NCBI RefSeq assembly: GCF_000971965.1 | Contig: NZ_LAQP01000004.1 | Coordinates: 558,001-622,000 of the forward strand | DNA: 64,000 bases | Source of the DNA: Paenibacillus wulumuqiensis | Lineage (GTDB): Bacteria; Bacillota; Bacilli; Paenibacillales; Paenibacillaceae | Reading direction: 5' to 3' | Shown: positions 53,120 to 61,389 of the stretch, one piece after another | How positions within the stretch are numbered: the first letter of the stretch is position 1 | Layout: the number at the start of each line of letters is the position of its first letter | The notes under the pieces: generated by a model | The model's input: the letters and a program-made list of their open reading frames with translations, nothing else | Told to the model about the DNA's origin: nothing | The model's database searches: none | Position numbers and translations under genes: made by a program

Positions 53120-53986
53120 ATGCTGCTCTGGAATGGCAAGCTCGTTAACGAAGAAGACGTACAGGTCTCCTACCGGGACCGTGGTTATTATTTCGGTGAT
53201 GGAATCTATGAGGTATTCCGTATCTACGAAGGACATTTGTTTGAAAAGGAAGCTCATCTGGATCGTCTGTATAACAGTCTGGCCGAGATCAAAATTCGGA
53301 TCCCCTGGAGCCGGGAGGAACTATCTGCCCAGATGGATCAGCTGACAGAGACGTTCGGCGCACAGGACGGCATGCTCTATCTGCAGCTCACCCGCGGTGA
53401 AGCAAAGAGAGCACACGCCTTTCCGGCCAGCAGCCAGGCAGTCATGCTCGGCTACTGCGAACCGCTGGCTCGTCCGGTCGATGCGATCGAGAACGGCATC
53501 GCGACGATCACCTGTGAAGACGTACGCTGGCTGCGCTGCAATATCAAATCGCTGAATCTGCTGCCCAATACGCTCGCCAAGCAGGAAGCCGCCGAAGCCG
53601 GCGCGACTGAAGCCATCCTGATCCGTGCGGACAATACGGTGACCGAGGGCAGCTCATCCAATCTGCTGATCGTCAAGGATGGCACGATCTATACCCATCC
53701 CGACGGCCCGCTGATCCTGAGTGGCATCACCAAAAAAGTCATCGAACGCATCGCCGTCGATCTGGAGATCCCGTACGTGGAGCGCCGGTTCACCCGTGAA
53801 GAACTGATGGCAGCCGACGAAGCGATGATTACCAGCACCACGATGGAAGCTGCTCCAATCATCACCATCGACGGCCAACCGGTCGGTACCGGCATTCCCG
53901 GCCCGATCACCCGCCGCCTGCAGGAAGCCTACCTCAAACAGGTACACGCCCTGATCGCCGGTACAACTCCGGCTTCTCGCACTTGA
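53120..53986 (+). CDS. dat: D-amino-acid transaminase
   Basis: A 288-residue fold-type IV PLP aminotransferase that makes D-glutamate/D-alanine for the cell wall. It starts LLWNGKLVNEEDVQVSYRDRGYYFGDGIYEVFRIY (1-35), has the PLP Lys in CNIKSLNLLPNTLAKQEA (about 145), and the cofactor-binding TEGSSSNLLIVKDG and TSTTMEAAPIITIDG. The YFGDG start, RxH-type substrate pocket region (GEAKRAHAFP) and length match Dat rather than branched-chain transaminases. GGGAGG precedes ATG 53120. Confidence 0.9.
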   Translation: MLLWNGKLVNEEDVQVSYRDRGYYFGDGIYEVFRIYEGHLFEKEAHLDRLYNSLAEIKIRIPWSREELSAQMDQLTETFGAQDGMLYLQLTRGEAKRAHAFPASSQAVMLGYCEPLARPVDAIENGIATITCEDVRWLRCNIKSLNLLPNTLAKQEAAEAGATEAILIRADNTVTEGSSSNLLIVKDGTIYTHPDGPLILSGITKKVIERIAVDLEIPYVERRFTREELMAADEAMITSTTMEAAPIITIDGQPVGTGIPGPITRRLQEAYLKQVHALIAGTTPASRT

Positions 53987-54078
53987 TCGCAAGAAAGTTT
54001 CAAGATCAATCTTAACGATAACAGGAAAATAAGTAGACCACTAAGCCATTAATCTGCCAAATGAACAACCAACTGCTG

Positions 54079-54147
54079 AAAAGCACCCTTCATATGCTCA
54101 TTAGCTATCTATCCGGTTAAGCTAATGAACATAAAGGGTGCTTTTTT
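54079..54147. terminator. Long hairpin terminator after the transaminase
   Basis: Outer arms AAAAGCACCCTT / AAGGGTGCTTTT (54079-54090, 54134-54145) and an inner stem CATTAGCT / AGCTAATG, with T run. It can act from both sides. Confidence 0.8.
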
Positions 54148-54240
54148 ATATCCCCATTAGCTGCTCCGCAGTATGGTGAAATAGCTCAAAATGACGTACG
54201 TCTTTAACTGCATAATAAGCATCCCCGCACATAGCGGAGC

Positions 54241-54345
54241 AAAGGAAATTCGGTCAAAGGACGACCTTGGAGCCTGGAAATCACCATCTTGTCCAACCTG
54301 TTCATGATTTCCAGGCTCCACCGGAGGACGTGGCCGAATTCCTTT
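54241..54345. repeat. Structured repeat element, copy B
   Basis: Outer stem AAAGGAAATTCGGTCA / TGGCCGAATTCCTTT (54241-54256, 54331-54345) with the bulged A at the same place as copy A. Junction AAGGACGACCT, perfect 15-base inner stem TGGAGCCTGGAAATC / GATTTCCAGGCTCCA (54268-54282, 54306-54320), 23-base loop, junction CCGGAGGACG. Copy A is at 31484-31593. It occupies the gap between the transaminase and the LplB-like permease, where I see no gene. Confidence 0.75.
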
Positions 54346-54395
54346 GGGCAGTAGCTGCTGCCCATCCACATCAGTTTCTACAATATAATCAGCGT

Positions 54396-54516
54396 CTTTT
54401 GTTCAACCATATCTGTAGATCGTTCAACTCCCCAGCCGATTCAGCCCGTCATCTGTAGATTGTTCAGCTTTTTTTACAGATTGTTCATTTAGCGCCCTCC
54501 CCTTGCATATTAATAT
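54396..54516 (+). promoter_or_regulatory. Four-half-site activator array and promoter of the LplBCA-type transporter
   Basis: GTTCA cores at 54401-54405, 54422-54426, 54462-54466 and 54483-54487, with spacings 21, 40 and 21. Two of the sites read ATCTGTAGAT(C/T)GTTCA. A TAATAT -10 box begins at 54511, 24 bases after the last repeat, exactly as in the array at 36212-36340. No good -35 box is present, which fits activator-dependent transcription. Confidence 0.65.
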
Positions 54517-54598
54517 AAGGACATGACAACCGACTCACAATCAAGTCCGATCACGACCTGCCGAGGTCCGTGGCAAGAAGAACAAAGGAGGTTCCGCT

Positions 54599-55537
54599 GT
54601 GGAGATTACGTATAAAAAGGGAGAAGTTGCGCAAACGAAGAAGCGGAAGATTCATGCAGACGGAATCAAATTATTGCTGATGACCCTACCGTTCATTGTT
54701 TTTGTAATCGCTTTCAGTTATGTGCCGCTGTTCGGCTGGGCGTATGCTTTTTTCGATTACAGGCCGGGGATTCCGCTCAGCCAGACGGATTTTGTCGGGA
54801 TGGAGCATTTTCGCGAGATGCTGCATGACCGGGATATGCTGAGGGTTATGATCAATACACTGGCGCTGAGCCTGCTGTCGATCCTGGCTGCCCCGCTGCC
54901 GCTGGTACTGGCGATCATGATCTCGGAAGTACGCAATGGCTTTTTCAAAAGGCTCATTCAGACGACGACCACACTGCCCAACTATATCAGCTGGATTATC
55001 GTCTTCTCGCTGGCCTTCAGCATGTTCAGCTCGGAAGGGGCGATCAATACGATCATCGCCCGGCTCGGACTGAGCGATACACCGCTCAATGTACTCGGTA
55101 ATCCCGAACATGTCTGGCTCGTCCAGACCCTGCTGCTGATCTGGAAAACGATCGGCTGGAATGCAATCATCTATCTGGCAGCGATCGTCGGCATCGATGG
55201 AGAACAGTATGATGCCGCCAAAATTGACGGCGCCGGACGGTTCCACAGTATTGTGCATATCACAATACCGAACATTATGCCTACCTTTATCGTGCTGCTG
55301 CTGCTCGCTGTAAGCAATCTGCTGTCTGCCGGATTCGAACAGTATCTGGTGTTCAACAATATTATGGTTGCCGACAAAATTGAAGTGCTCGACCTGTACG
55401 TGTACCGCCTGGGTCTCGTAACGAATGACTATCCGTATTCGACGGCTGTCGGCATGTTCAAGTCCGTCATCAGCATCATCCTGCTCTTCATGATCAACAG
55501 CCTGTCCAAAAGGGTCAGAGGCGAGAGTATTATCTAA
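54599..55537 (+). CDS. ABC transporter permease, LplB-like
   Basis: A 312-residue membrane permease with six hydrophobic segments. The EAA loop is YDAAKIDGAGRFHSIVHITIPNIMPTFI (about 202-229), and PLFGWAYAFFDYRPGIPLSQTDFVGMEHF near the start is typical of the LplB/YtcP-type oligosaccharide transporters of Paenibacillus. GTG 54599 follows AAAGGAGGTTCCGCT. It is the first gene of a permease-permease-binding protein operon preceded by an AraC-type site array. No ATPase gene is included. Confidence 0.92.
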   Translation: MEITYKKGEVAQTKKRKIHADGIKLLLMTLPFIVFVIAFSYVPLFGWAYAFFDYRPGIPLSQTDFVGMEHFREMLHDRDMLRVMINTLALSLLSILAAPLPLVLAIMISEVRNGFFKRLIQTTTTLPNYISWIIVFSLAFSMFSSEGAINTIIARLGLSDTPLNVLGNPEHVWLVQTLLLIWKTIGWNAIIYLAAIVGIDGEQYDAAKIDGAGRFHSIVHITIPNIMPTFIVLLLLAVSNLLSAGFEQYLVFNNIMVADKIEVLDLYVYRLGLVTNDYPYSTAVGMFKSVISIILLFMINSLSKRVRGESII

Positions 55538-55644
55538 CAGCCGTTGTCACTCTACCGCTGATTCTGCCACGTACACTGTCATTCATGAACGGCATGCAGT
55601 ATACGTGGAAGTACTCTATTAGAGCCGGAAAGGAAGGAACAGCT

Positions 55645-56556
55645 ATGGAAAAGACTGCCAGGATGCGTACCCGCAAACCCATCAATTGGCCGGATATGGC
55701 CTTCAACGCAGTGAATTATACGCTGCTTACGATCCTGCTGATTATTACGATTTACCCGTTTTATTATATTTTCATCTATTCGATCAGTGATTCATTTCAG
55801 GCACAGAGCGGTGTGTTTCTGTGGCCAGCCGGATTCTCGCTGGAGAGCTACCGGGCGACGCTGCAGCTGAACGGTCTGCAGGAAGCAGCGCTGGTCTCGG
55901 TACTGCGTACGATTATCGGTACCCTGCTGACGGTAGTCTGCTGCTCGTTTTTTGCCTATCTGATCACCAAGCGGGAGATGCCTATGCGCAAGCTGATCTA
56001 TCGTTTCGTGCTGATCACGATGTATTTTAACGCCGGATTTATTCCCTGGTATCTGACGATGAAAGCTTATGGTCTGCAAAATAACTTTCTGTTATACGTG
56101 CTGCCAAGCGCGATCAGCGGATTCAATATTATTCTGATCAAGACGTTTATCGAGCAGCTGCCGCCTGCGCTGGAAGAATCTGCCAAGATAGACGGTGCAG
56201 GTTACTTTACGATCTTTACCCGGGTGATTTTTCCGTTATCTACGCCGATTATTGCAACGATTGCCGTATTTGCCGCACTGGGGCAGTGGAACACCTGGTT
56301 TGATAATTTCTTTCTGGTGGAGAATCCGAACCTGCAGACACTTCAGCTGGTGCTGTACAACTTCCTCAACCAGTCCAACAGCATTTCCAGCATGAGTGCT
56401 GCCGAATTGACCAACTCGGCAGAAGTGCGAACGATGACACCGCAGTCGATCCAGATGACCATTACGATGCTGGTTACACTGCCGATCGTCATTGTCTACC
56501 CGATGCTGCAGCGTTTCTTTGTCAAAGGAATCATGATGGGCGCCGTCAAAGGCTGA
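55645..56556 (+). CDS. ABC transporter permease, LplC/YtcP-like
   Basis: A 303-residue membrane permease that pairs with the preceding gene product. It has YPFYYIFIYSISDSFQAQSG (first segment), the EAA loop ALEESAKIDGAGYFTIFTRVIFPLSTPIIATI (about 184-215) and the typical C-terminal end RFFVKGIMMGAVKG. The segment NSISSMSAAELTNSAEVRTMTPQSIQM before the last membrane helix is characteristic of the LplC branch. ATG 55645 follows GGAAGGAACAGCT, 107 bases after the first permease. Confidence 0.92.
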   Translation: MEKTARMRTRKPINWPDMAFNAVNYTLLTILLIITIYPFYYIFIYSISDSFQAQSGVFLWPAGFSLESYRATLQLNGLQEAALVSVLRTIIGTLLTVVCCSFFAYLITKREMPMRKLIYRFVLITMYFNAGFIPWYLTMKAYGLQNNFLLYVLPSAISGFNIILIKTFIEQLPPALEESAKIDGAGYFTIFTRVIFPLSTPIIATIAVFAALGQWNTWFDNFFLVENPNLQTLQLVLYNFLNQSNSISSMSAAELTNSAEVRTMTPQSIQMTITMLVTLPIVIVYPMLQRFFVKGIMMGAVKG

Positions 56557-56613
56557 TCCTTACGCTGGCGCAGCTGTCTTCAGGCAGGTAAGATAACAAT
56601 AATAGGAGGTCGT

Positions 56614-58362
56614 ATGATGAGAAAAAGAGGTAAAACCAGATCGGCAGCCGCACTTTTACTTTCTTTTGTGATAACGCTTACAGCTTGTTCGAGTGGAGCA
56701 GAGAACACGACTGGCAGTGCCAGCCAGGCAGGCACCGCAGACCAGAACGGTATCGTGACCCTGCGTGTGCTGGTCAATGAGACGGGAACCAACTGGAATA
56801 CGTACCCGGACAGCGATATCGCCAAAGAAATCGAAAAGAAAGTCGGCGTGAAGATCGAATACGTTGAAGCCGATGCCAATAAAATGAATGTACTGCTCGC
56901 CGGCGGCGATCTGCCGGATATCGTACGGGCCGATCCTACCCAGTATGGCAAGCAGCTGATTGATGGCAAACTGATTATTCCGATGGATGATCTGCTGGAC
57001 AAGTACGGCAAGGACATCCAGCAGACGATTCCAACCGTAGTCGATTACAGCCGGTCCAACTGGAGCGAAGGACAGAACAAGCTCTATTTCCTGCCGCCAC
57101 AGATCCAGGCAGATCCCAGCCCGATCTACCCGAATCTCACGATCGGACCAACTATGCGCTGGGACTATTACAAGGAAATCGGCACTCCGCCCATTAACAG
57201 CACTGATGACCTGCTGAATGTGCTGCAGCAGATCTCCGCCAAGCATCCTGCCACTGAAGAGGGCAAGAAAATCTACGGTGTATCCATGTGGCAGGACTGG
57301 GGGCTATGGCCGTATATCATTCCATTTACCTGGATTACCCAGCAGAGTGCGATTGGCAGCTCTGACCTGTTCGCCAAACCGATGGGTGAGCATCGTCTGA
57401 TCAATGTGCTGACCGACGAGAACTCCAACTACTGGGTAGCGATGGACTTTTATAATCAGGCGTATCGGATGGGCCTGCTGGACCCGGATGCATTGACGAT
57501 GAAAAATAACGATTACATGGCCAAGGCGACAGCTGGTCAGTTCATCCTTGGGCCAGCCACCTGGGCGATGGGCGACTTCAATGCCAAGTACGCCAAGGAC
57601 GGTAAAGGCTATATGGTTCTGCCGGTAGGCAAGCAGGCATGGAGCGGCGGTGTCCGCCCGGTAGGCTGGGCAGACAAGAGCTATGCCATCTCCAAAAGCT
57701 CCAAATATCCCGAGAAAGCGATGGAGTTCCTGAATTATATTCATTCCTACGAAGGCGCCCGCACGCTCTACAGTGGAATCGAAGGCAACCACTGGAATAT
57801 GGAAAATGGCAAGCCGCAGCTGACCAAGGAAACCATTGAAATGAAAGTCAATGGCGGTGATGCCTGGGAACGTACCGGTATTGCGCTGGATCAGAATCTG
57901 ATCGGTCTTGGCGGCAGTGTCATCGATCCGAAGACCAAGACACCGGTCAATCTGTTCTCTACCGAAGAATCAATGGCCGCAAGTTCCACCACACTGGAAA
58001 AGGATTTCAGCAAGCACTATGGTGCGTCCTATCCGGGAGAAGTGGTATCCAAGCTGGTGCAGGAGGGCAAGCTGCAGGATGAGAATACTCCACTGCAAAA
58101 TATGACAGCCGAGGAGATTATTCAGGAGAATACGGTTGTACTGCCGGTACTGAATGATGATCTGCTCAAGCTGGAGACCCAGCTCAAGGAACTGGCTGCA
58201 CGTACAGCAGCAACGATGATCCTGTCCAAATCAGATGAAGATTTTACCGCCAACAAGCAGGAGGCGATCGCAGCTTTCAAGGCGGCCGGAGCCGATCAGC
58301 TGACCCAGTTCCTGACGACCGAATACAGCAAAGCACTGCAAACCGCAGGCGTGAAGCAGTAA
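56614..58362 (+). CDS. Extracellular solute-binding lipoprotein, LplA-like
   Basis: A 582-residue lipoprotein. The signal peptide ends in the lipobox LTAC (near 24-27). The mature part starts VTLRVLVNETGTNWNTYPDSDIAKEIEKKVGVKIEYVEADANKMNVLLAGGDLPDIV, as in LplA-type oligosaccharide-binding proteins, whose size (500-580) it matches. AGGAGGT precedes two adjacent ATGs (56614 and 56617); either may be used. Given the shared promoter array with the secreted glycosidase and the intracellular GH2/GH106/GH140 set, the ligand is probably a plant-derived oligosaccharide. Confidence 0.92.
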   Translation: MMRKRGKTRSAAALLLSFVITLTACSSGAENTTGSASQAGTADQNGIVTLRVLVNETGTNWNTYPDSDIAKEIEKKVGVKIEYVEADANKMNVLLAGGDLPDIVRADPTQYGKQLIDGKLIIPMDDLLDKYGKDIQQTIPTVVDYSRSNWSEGQNKLYFLPPQIQADPSPIYPNLTIGPTMRWDYYKEIGTPPINSTDDLLNVLQQISAKHPATEEGKKIYGVSMWQDWGLWPYIIPFTWITQQSAIGSSDLFAKPMGEHRLINVLTDENSNYWVAMDFYNQAYRMGLLDPDALTMKNNDYMAKATAGQFILGPATWAMGDFNAKYAKDGKGYMVLPVGKQAWSGGVRPVGWADKSYAISKSSKYPEKAMEFLNYIHSYEGARTLYSGIEGNHWNMENGKPQLTKETIEMKVNGGDAWERTGIALDQNLIGLGGSVIDPKTKTPVNLFSTEESMAASSTTLEKDFSKHYGASYPGEVVSKLVQEGKLQDENTPLQNMTAEEIIQENTVVLPVLNDDLLKLETQLKELAARTAATMILSKSDEDFTANKQEAIAAFKAAGADQLTQFLTTEYSKALQTAGVKQ

Positions 58363-58433
58363 CCTTTTCATCAGGTTCATGAATGACAGGGTCGGTTCAA
58401 AAAAGCACATACCAAGGGTAACCCTGTATGAAA

Positions 58434-58472
58434 AAAAGGGCCAGTATCCTCCGAGGAGGTGCTGGTCCTTTT
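58434..58472 (+). terminator. Terminator after the LplBCA-type operon
   Basis: AAAAGGGCCAGTATCCTCC / GGAGGTGCTGGTCCTTTT, interrupted stem with T run. Confidence 0.8.
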
Positions 58473-58588
58473 ATAATTACAAATAGTAAGTTGCATTTAT
58501 CCGTTATTACCTGCTGATCATATATGATTTGTAAGCGTGCGAAGCATTCATGTCTATCTATCCTGAATCTTCGTAACCGGTTATCTGT

Positions 58589-59008
58589 TCACCGACGTCT
58601 GGTTGTTCCTCTGGACGTGAATAGTGTCTTGTGACTTGTACGTGTACCGGAAGTGCGTGCAGCTGGTGTGCTTATAGCAGGTACCGGGAATGCTTCCTTG
58701 AATGAACCGGTACAGCTGCTGCATATTCGTCCCTGACGGATCGGTTGACGGCAGCATTCGCAAGGGAAAGTGAGCTTCGGATAAGTGAAAGAGAACTTGC
58801 CTTCTTTGATAAACTGGTACAGTTCATTGATCTCTACATTGGCTGCCTGGCTTAATTCCTGGGTAGTGCTGTTCGGGTATCTCCAGAGATGATCCATACA
58901 CCGTTTCATTGTCGAATCCAGCTCATTACTGCATCCGTTGCACATTTTACGAAAATTTTTCTGATAAACATTACCGCAGCGCGGGCAATAATCTACCATC
59001 AAAGTCAT
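58589..59008 (-). CDS. YvyF-like zinc-finger protein (TIGR03826 type)
   Basis: A 139-residue protein with an N-terminal zinc ribbon (YCPRCGNVYQ and CNGCSNE, about 7-28), a helical middle (TTQELSQAANVEINELYQFIKEGKF, about 44-70) and a C-terminal CECCRQPI with CSSC (about 80-97). This is the layout of B. subtilis YvyF, encoded in the late flagellar operon with flgM. No flagellar gene is near. A basic Ser/Thr/Arg tail of about 35 residues follows the second zinc site and looks disordered. ATG 59008 has AGAGGTGATCCGT; a GTG three codons upstream overlaps the site. Confidence 0.72.
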   Translation of the reverse strand: MTLMVDYCPRCGNVYQKNFRKMCNGCSNELDSTMKRCMDHLWRYPNSTTQELSQAANVEINELYQFIKEGKFSFTYPKLTFPCECCRQPIRQGRICSSCTGSFKEAFPVPAISTPAARTSGTRTSHKTLFTSRGTTRRR

Positions 59009-59478
59009 ACGGATCACCTCTTCTCATGATTGATTATATTTGAATAATTATTGGATAATGGCACGGTAACTAGGTCTATGTGTTCATAGGTCTATAATAC
59101 TATCTAAGTAAGGGCATAGCAATATAAATTATGTGTAAAGACTCATATATTTTAGTTCCATAGGCTTATATAACTAAATTTACCAATTTAACATGACAAT
59201 GGAATATATGCAGTATACCTATCTTACCAAATTGCTGAGAATAAGTAAGCAATTGGGTTCCCATCTCATTGTTAATATACACAAATACGCAAAAACGAAT
59301 CAGGAATTAATTACCAGCTCTTGTAGACCCAAAAAATAGCCTACCGGATATCCGATAGGCGAGAGATAGATACACTAGTATTAATTGGCAGAGTGCAGGC
59401 AAGCATAAGTACTGCTGCGAGAGGCCCCAGTACTATGGCAGCAGTCTTCCATACGCTTAATCAGGCAAGAATTATTGC
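59009..59478. other. AT-rich intergenic stretch without a recognised gene
   Basis: Roughly 470 bases of low GC. The only structure noted is a GCCTA / TAGGC hairpin around 59338-59363, which on the minus strand could end transcription from the VOC gene. I saw no credible reading frame, tRNA or known RNA. Confidence 0.5.
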
Positions 59479-59862
59479 TCAGCCGACAGCCGTGCAGATT
59501 TCGATAAAATGCCCGTCGGGATCGGTCACGTAGGCGACCGTCTGTCCCCACGGCTTGGTCACCGGTTCACGGATCACCGGAACATCCTGACTGCGCAGAT
59601 CCTCAATCACTGCAGCCACATCCTCGACCACAAACCCTACCTCAAACGAACTGGCCGCCGGCACATCCGCCGTCAATCCAAGATCCAGCAGTTCATTGAC
59701 GGATTCGCGTGTATTGATCGAAAGTGTGGTGGCTCCGGTATCAAATTCCACGTAGGTGCCGGCTTCCATTTTAACTGGCAGACCAAGAATATCCCGGTAA
59801 AAACGCATCGATTGCTCAAAATCATTTACATACAGGATCACATATTTCATGGACAGTTTCAT
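59479..59862 (-). CDS. VOC-superfamily (glyoxalase/bleomycin-resistance-like) protein
   Basis: A 127-residue two-module beta-alpha-beta-beta-beta protein. It has KYVILYVNDFEQSMRFYRDILGLPVKMEAGTYVEFDTGATTLSIN (5-49) and, in the second half, PWGQTVAYVTDPDGHFIEICTAVG with the Glu metal ligand. The first-module His ligand is not evident (Tyr/Val instead), so metal binding may be partial. ATG 59862 follows AAAGGGGATATAACG; an upstream in-frame start at 59907 lacks support. The substrate is unknown. Confidence 0.85.
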   Translation of the reverse strand: MKLSMKYVILYVNDFEQSMRFYRDILGLPVKMEAGTYVEFDTGATTLSINTRESVNELLDLGLTADVPAASSFEVGFVVEDVAAVIEDLRSQDVPVIREPVTKPWGQTVAYVTDPDGHFIEICTAVG

Positions 59863-60084
59863 CGTTATATCCCCTTTGGCATCATAGTCTACATCTGTCT
59901 TCCCCAATCACTTTGCTGGTCCTGGTGCTGCATGCTGTCAGTCAGGCCCAGCCCGTTATCAGTAGCTTTTGGCTCTGGGCTTCACAAGTGGCTGTTGTGT
60001 TCTGAAGGAACAGATGAGCAGGAAGAGTCTCTTTTAGCATAATCATATGTATTGCAAATAGATTGTAAAAAACGGCCATAATGG

Positions 60085-60110
60085 CCCGTAACCCGTAACC
60101 CGTAACCCGT
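60085..60110. repeat. 7-bp tandem repeat CCCGTAA
   Basis: Three full CCCGTAA units plus CCCGT, in the gap between the AraC-like and VOC genes. The tract may vary in copy number by slippage. Confidence 0.8.
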
Positions 60111-60155
60111 GAAAAGGATCTGGCAACCAGTAGTTGGCAGCCAAATCCAGTTAGA

Positions 60156-61019
60156 TTATTCCAAAATTTCCGCACGATCACCTGACGATTGTATAACCTG
60201 ACCGGGTGCGAGTCCATAATACTGCTTGAACGCACGATTCAGATGAGACTGATCATAATACCCATGAGCCGCCGCCAGATCGCTGAACCGGTGTCGTGAC
60301 ATACTATCAGGATGAGCAGACTGCAGCTGCCAACTGTGCAGCATGGACTGGAAACGGATAATGCCTGCGATTTCCTTGGGAGAAATGCCCAGCTGCTGCT
60401 GGAAAAGCCGCCGGATCGTACGTTCACTGTAATGAAGCTCGTCGGCCAGCCCGGACAGTGTGATATTCCCGCGCTCACTCTGGATATACTGCAGCGCTGC
60501 GGTGAACAGGGAAGGAGGCGCTGTATCCTGCTGCTCCCATTTTCTGCATAACCAGTGGTCAAGCAGAGAGATGCGGGCTGTCACATTCTCCGCGCAGATT
60601 ATCTGCTCGGTAATGGCATCTGCTGCCGAACCATATAGATTCTGCAGCGTGACTTCGCAGCCGTACAGTGAGCCTGCCGGAAGACCCAAAATCCGCGCTG
60701 CCTCACCCGCATACATCCGCACCCCAAAACAGTGCATCGGCTGACCAACGGACATCATCTCATATCTGCACATCAGCTGGGAGATAAAAGCACTTCCCGT
60801 CACCTGTCCCGCCATCAGATCAAAGATAATATCAATGCAGCCATCAGGAATAACGCGATGCTCTATAGAAGCATTTCCCGGAGCCGCATAGGAGTTCCAA
60901 TAACAGGCAACCACCTGCCGCAGCGGCAGAGCAGGCCTATATTCCTGATAACAGTAGCCCGGGTGCAGCAGCCCATGCTGAATCTCCGGAGGCTGAAGCG
61001 GTTGCAAAAGCGTCATCAT
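60156..61019 (-). CDS. AraC-family transcriptional regulator
   Basis: A 287-residue regulator. The N-terminal half (about 10-150) resembles the DUF6597 domain (YRPALPLRQVVACYWNSY, VIPDGCIDIIFDL, FGVRMYAGEAARILGLPA). The C-terminal AraC double HTH (about 170-275) has ERGNITLSGLADELHYSERTIRRLFQQQLGISPKEIAGIIRF and FSDLAAAHGYYDQSHLNRAFKQYYGLAPGQ. ATG 61019 follows AAGGAGTAGG. It lies upstream of the VOC gene on the same strand and may regulate it. It could compete with the YesN-like protein as the regulator of the half-site arrays, but is further away. Confidence 0.88.
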   Translation of the reverse strand: MMTLLQPLQPPEIQHGLLHPGYCYQEYRPALPLRQVVACYWNSYAAPGNASIEHRVIPDGCIDIIFDLMAGQVTGSAFISQLMCRYEMMSVGQPMHCFGVRMYAGEAARILGLPAGSLYGCEVTLQNLYGSAADAITEQIICAENVTARISLLDHWLCRKWEQQDTAPPSLFTAALQYIQSERGNITLSGLADELHYSERTIRRLFQQQLGISPKEIAGIIRFQSMLHSWQLQSAHPDSMSRHRFSDLAAAHGYYDQSHLNRAFKQYYGLAPGQVIQSSGDRAEILE

Positions 61020-61266
61020 CCTACTCCTTTCTGTAATTATTTTGCTTTTACCGAAAAAAAGAAATAGATATCGATAGCTATCAACTCAATAGGTTCAAAG
61101 TATTCGGATGGAAGAGAAGTGCATTGCAGGATCATTTCCTTCTTCTCTTTCTTTGTCCTCAGTATACCATCGCAAACAAGCATATTGGCATCCTTTTCAA
61201 TTCAATCTCGATTGAATTACTCCCAGCATCTCTTATCCATCCGAAGCATTTCCATAAATAAATAAT

Positions 61267-61293
61267 TAGTTATTATCATATTGATTATAACTA
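61267..61293 (+). promoter_or_regulatory. AT-rich inverted repeat upstream of the SPFH gene
   Basis: TAGTTAT and ATAACTA arms separated by 13 bases, about 95 bases before the SPFH start, in the 370-base gap after the AraC gene. It is a possible operator; the low base complexity makes it uncertain. Confidence 0.3.
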
Positions 61294-61389
61294 AACTTCG
61301 TGCTATTCTTATTCCTATCAACATATTAACAAAATGTTATTAACATATGTCGAACACAATATTTGTAAAAAAGAAAGGAAGGATATACC

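Noticed and set aside
60085-60110. CRISPR-like repeat
   Set aside because: The CCCGTAA units are 7 bp and have no spacers, so this is a simple tandem repeat.
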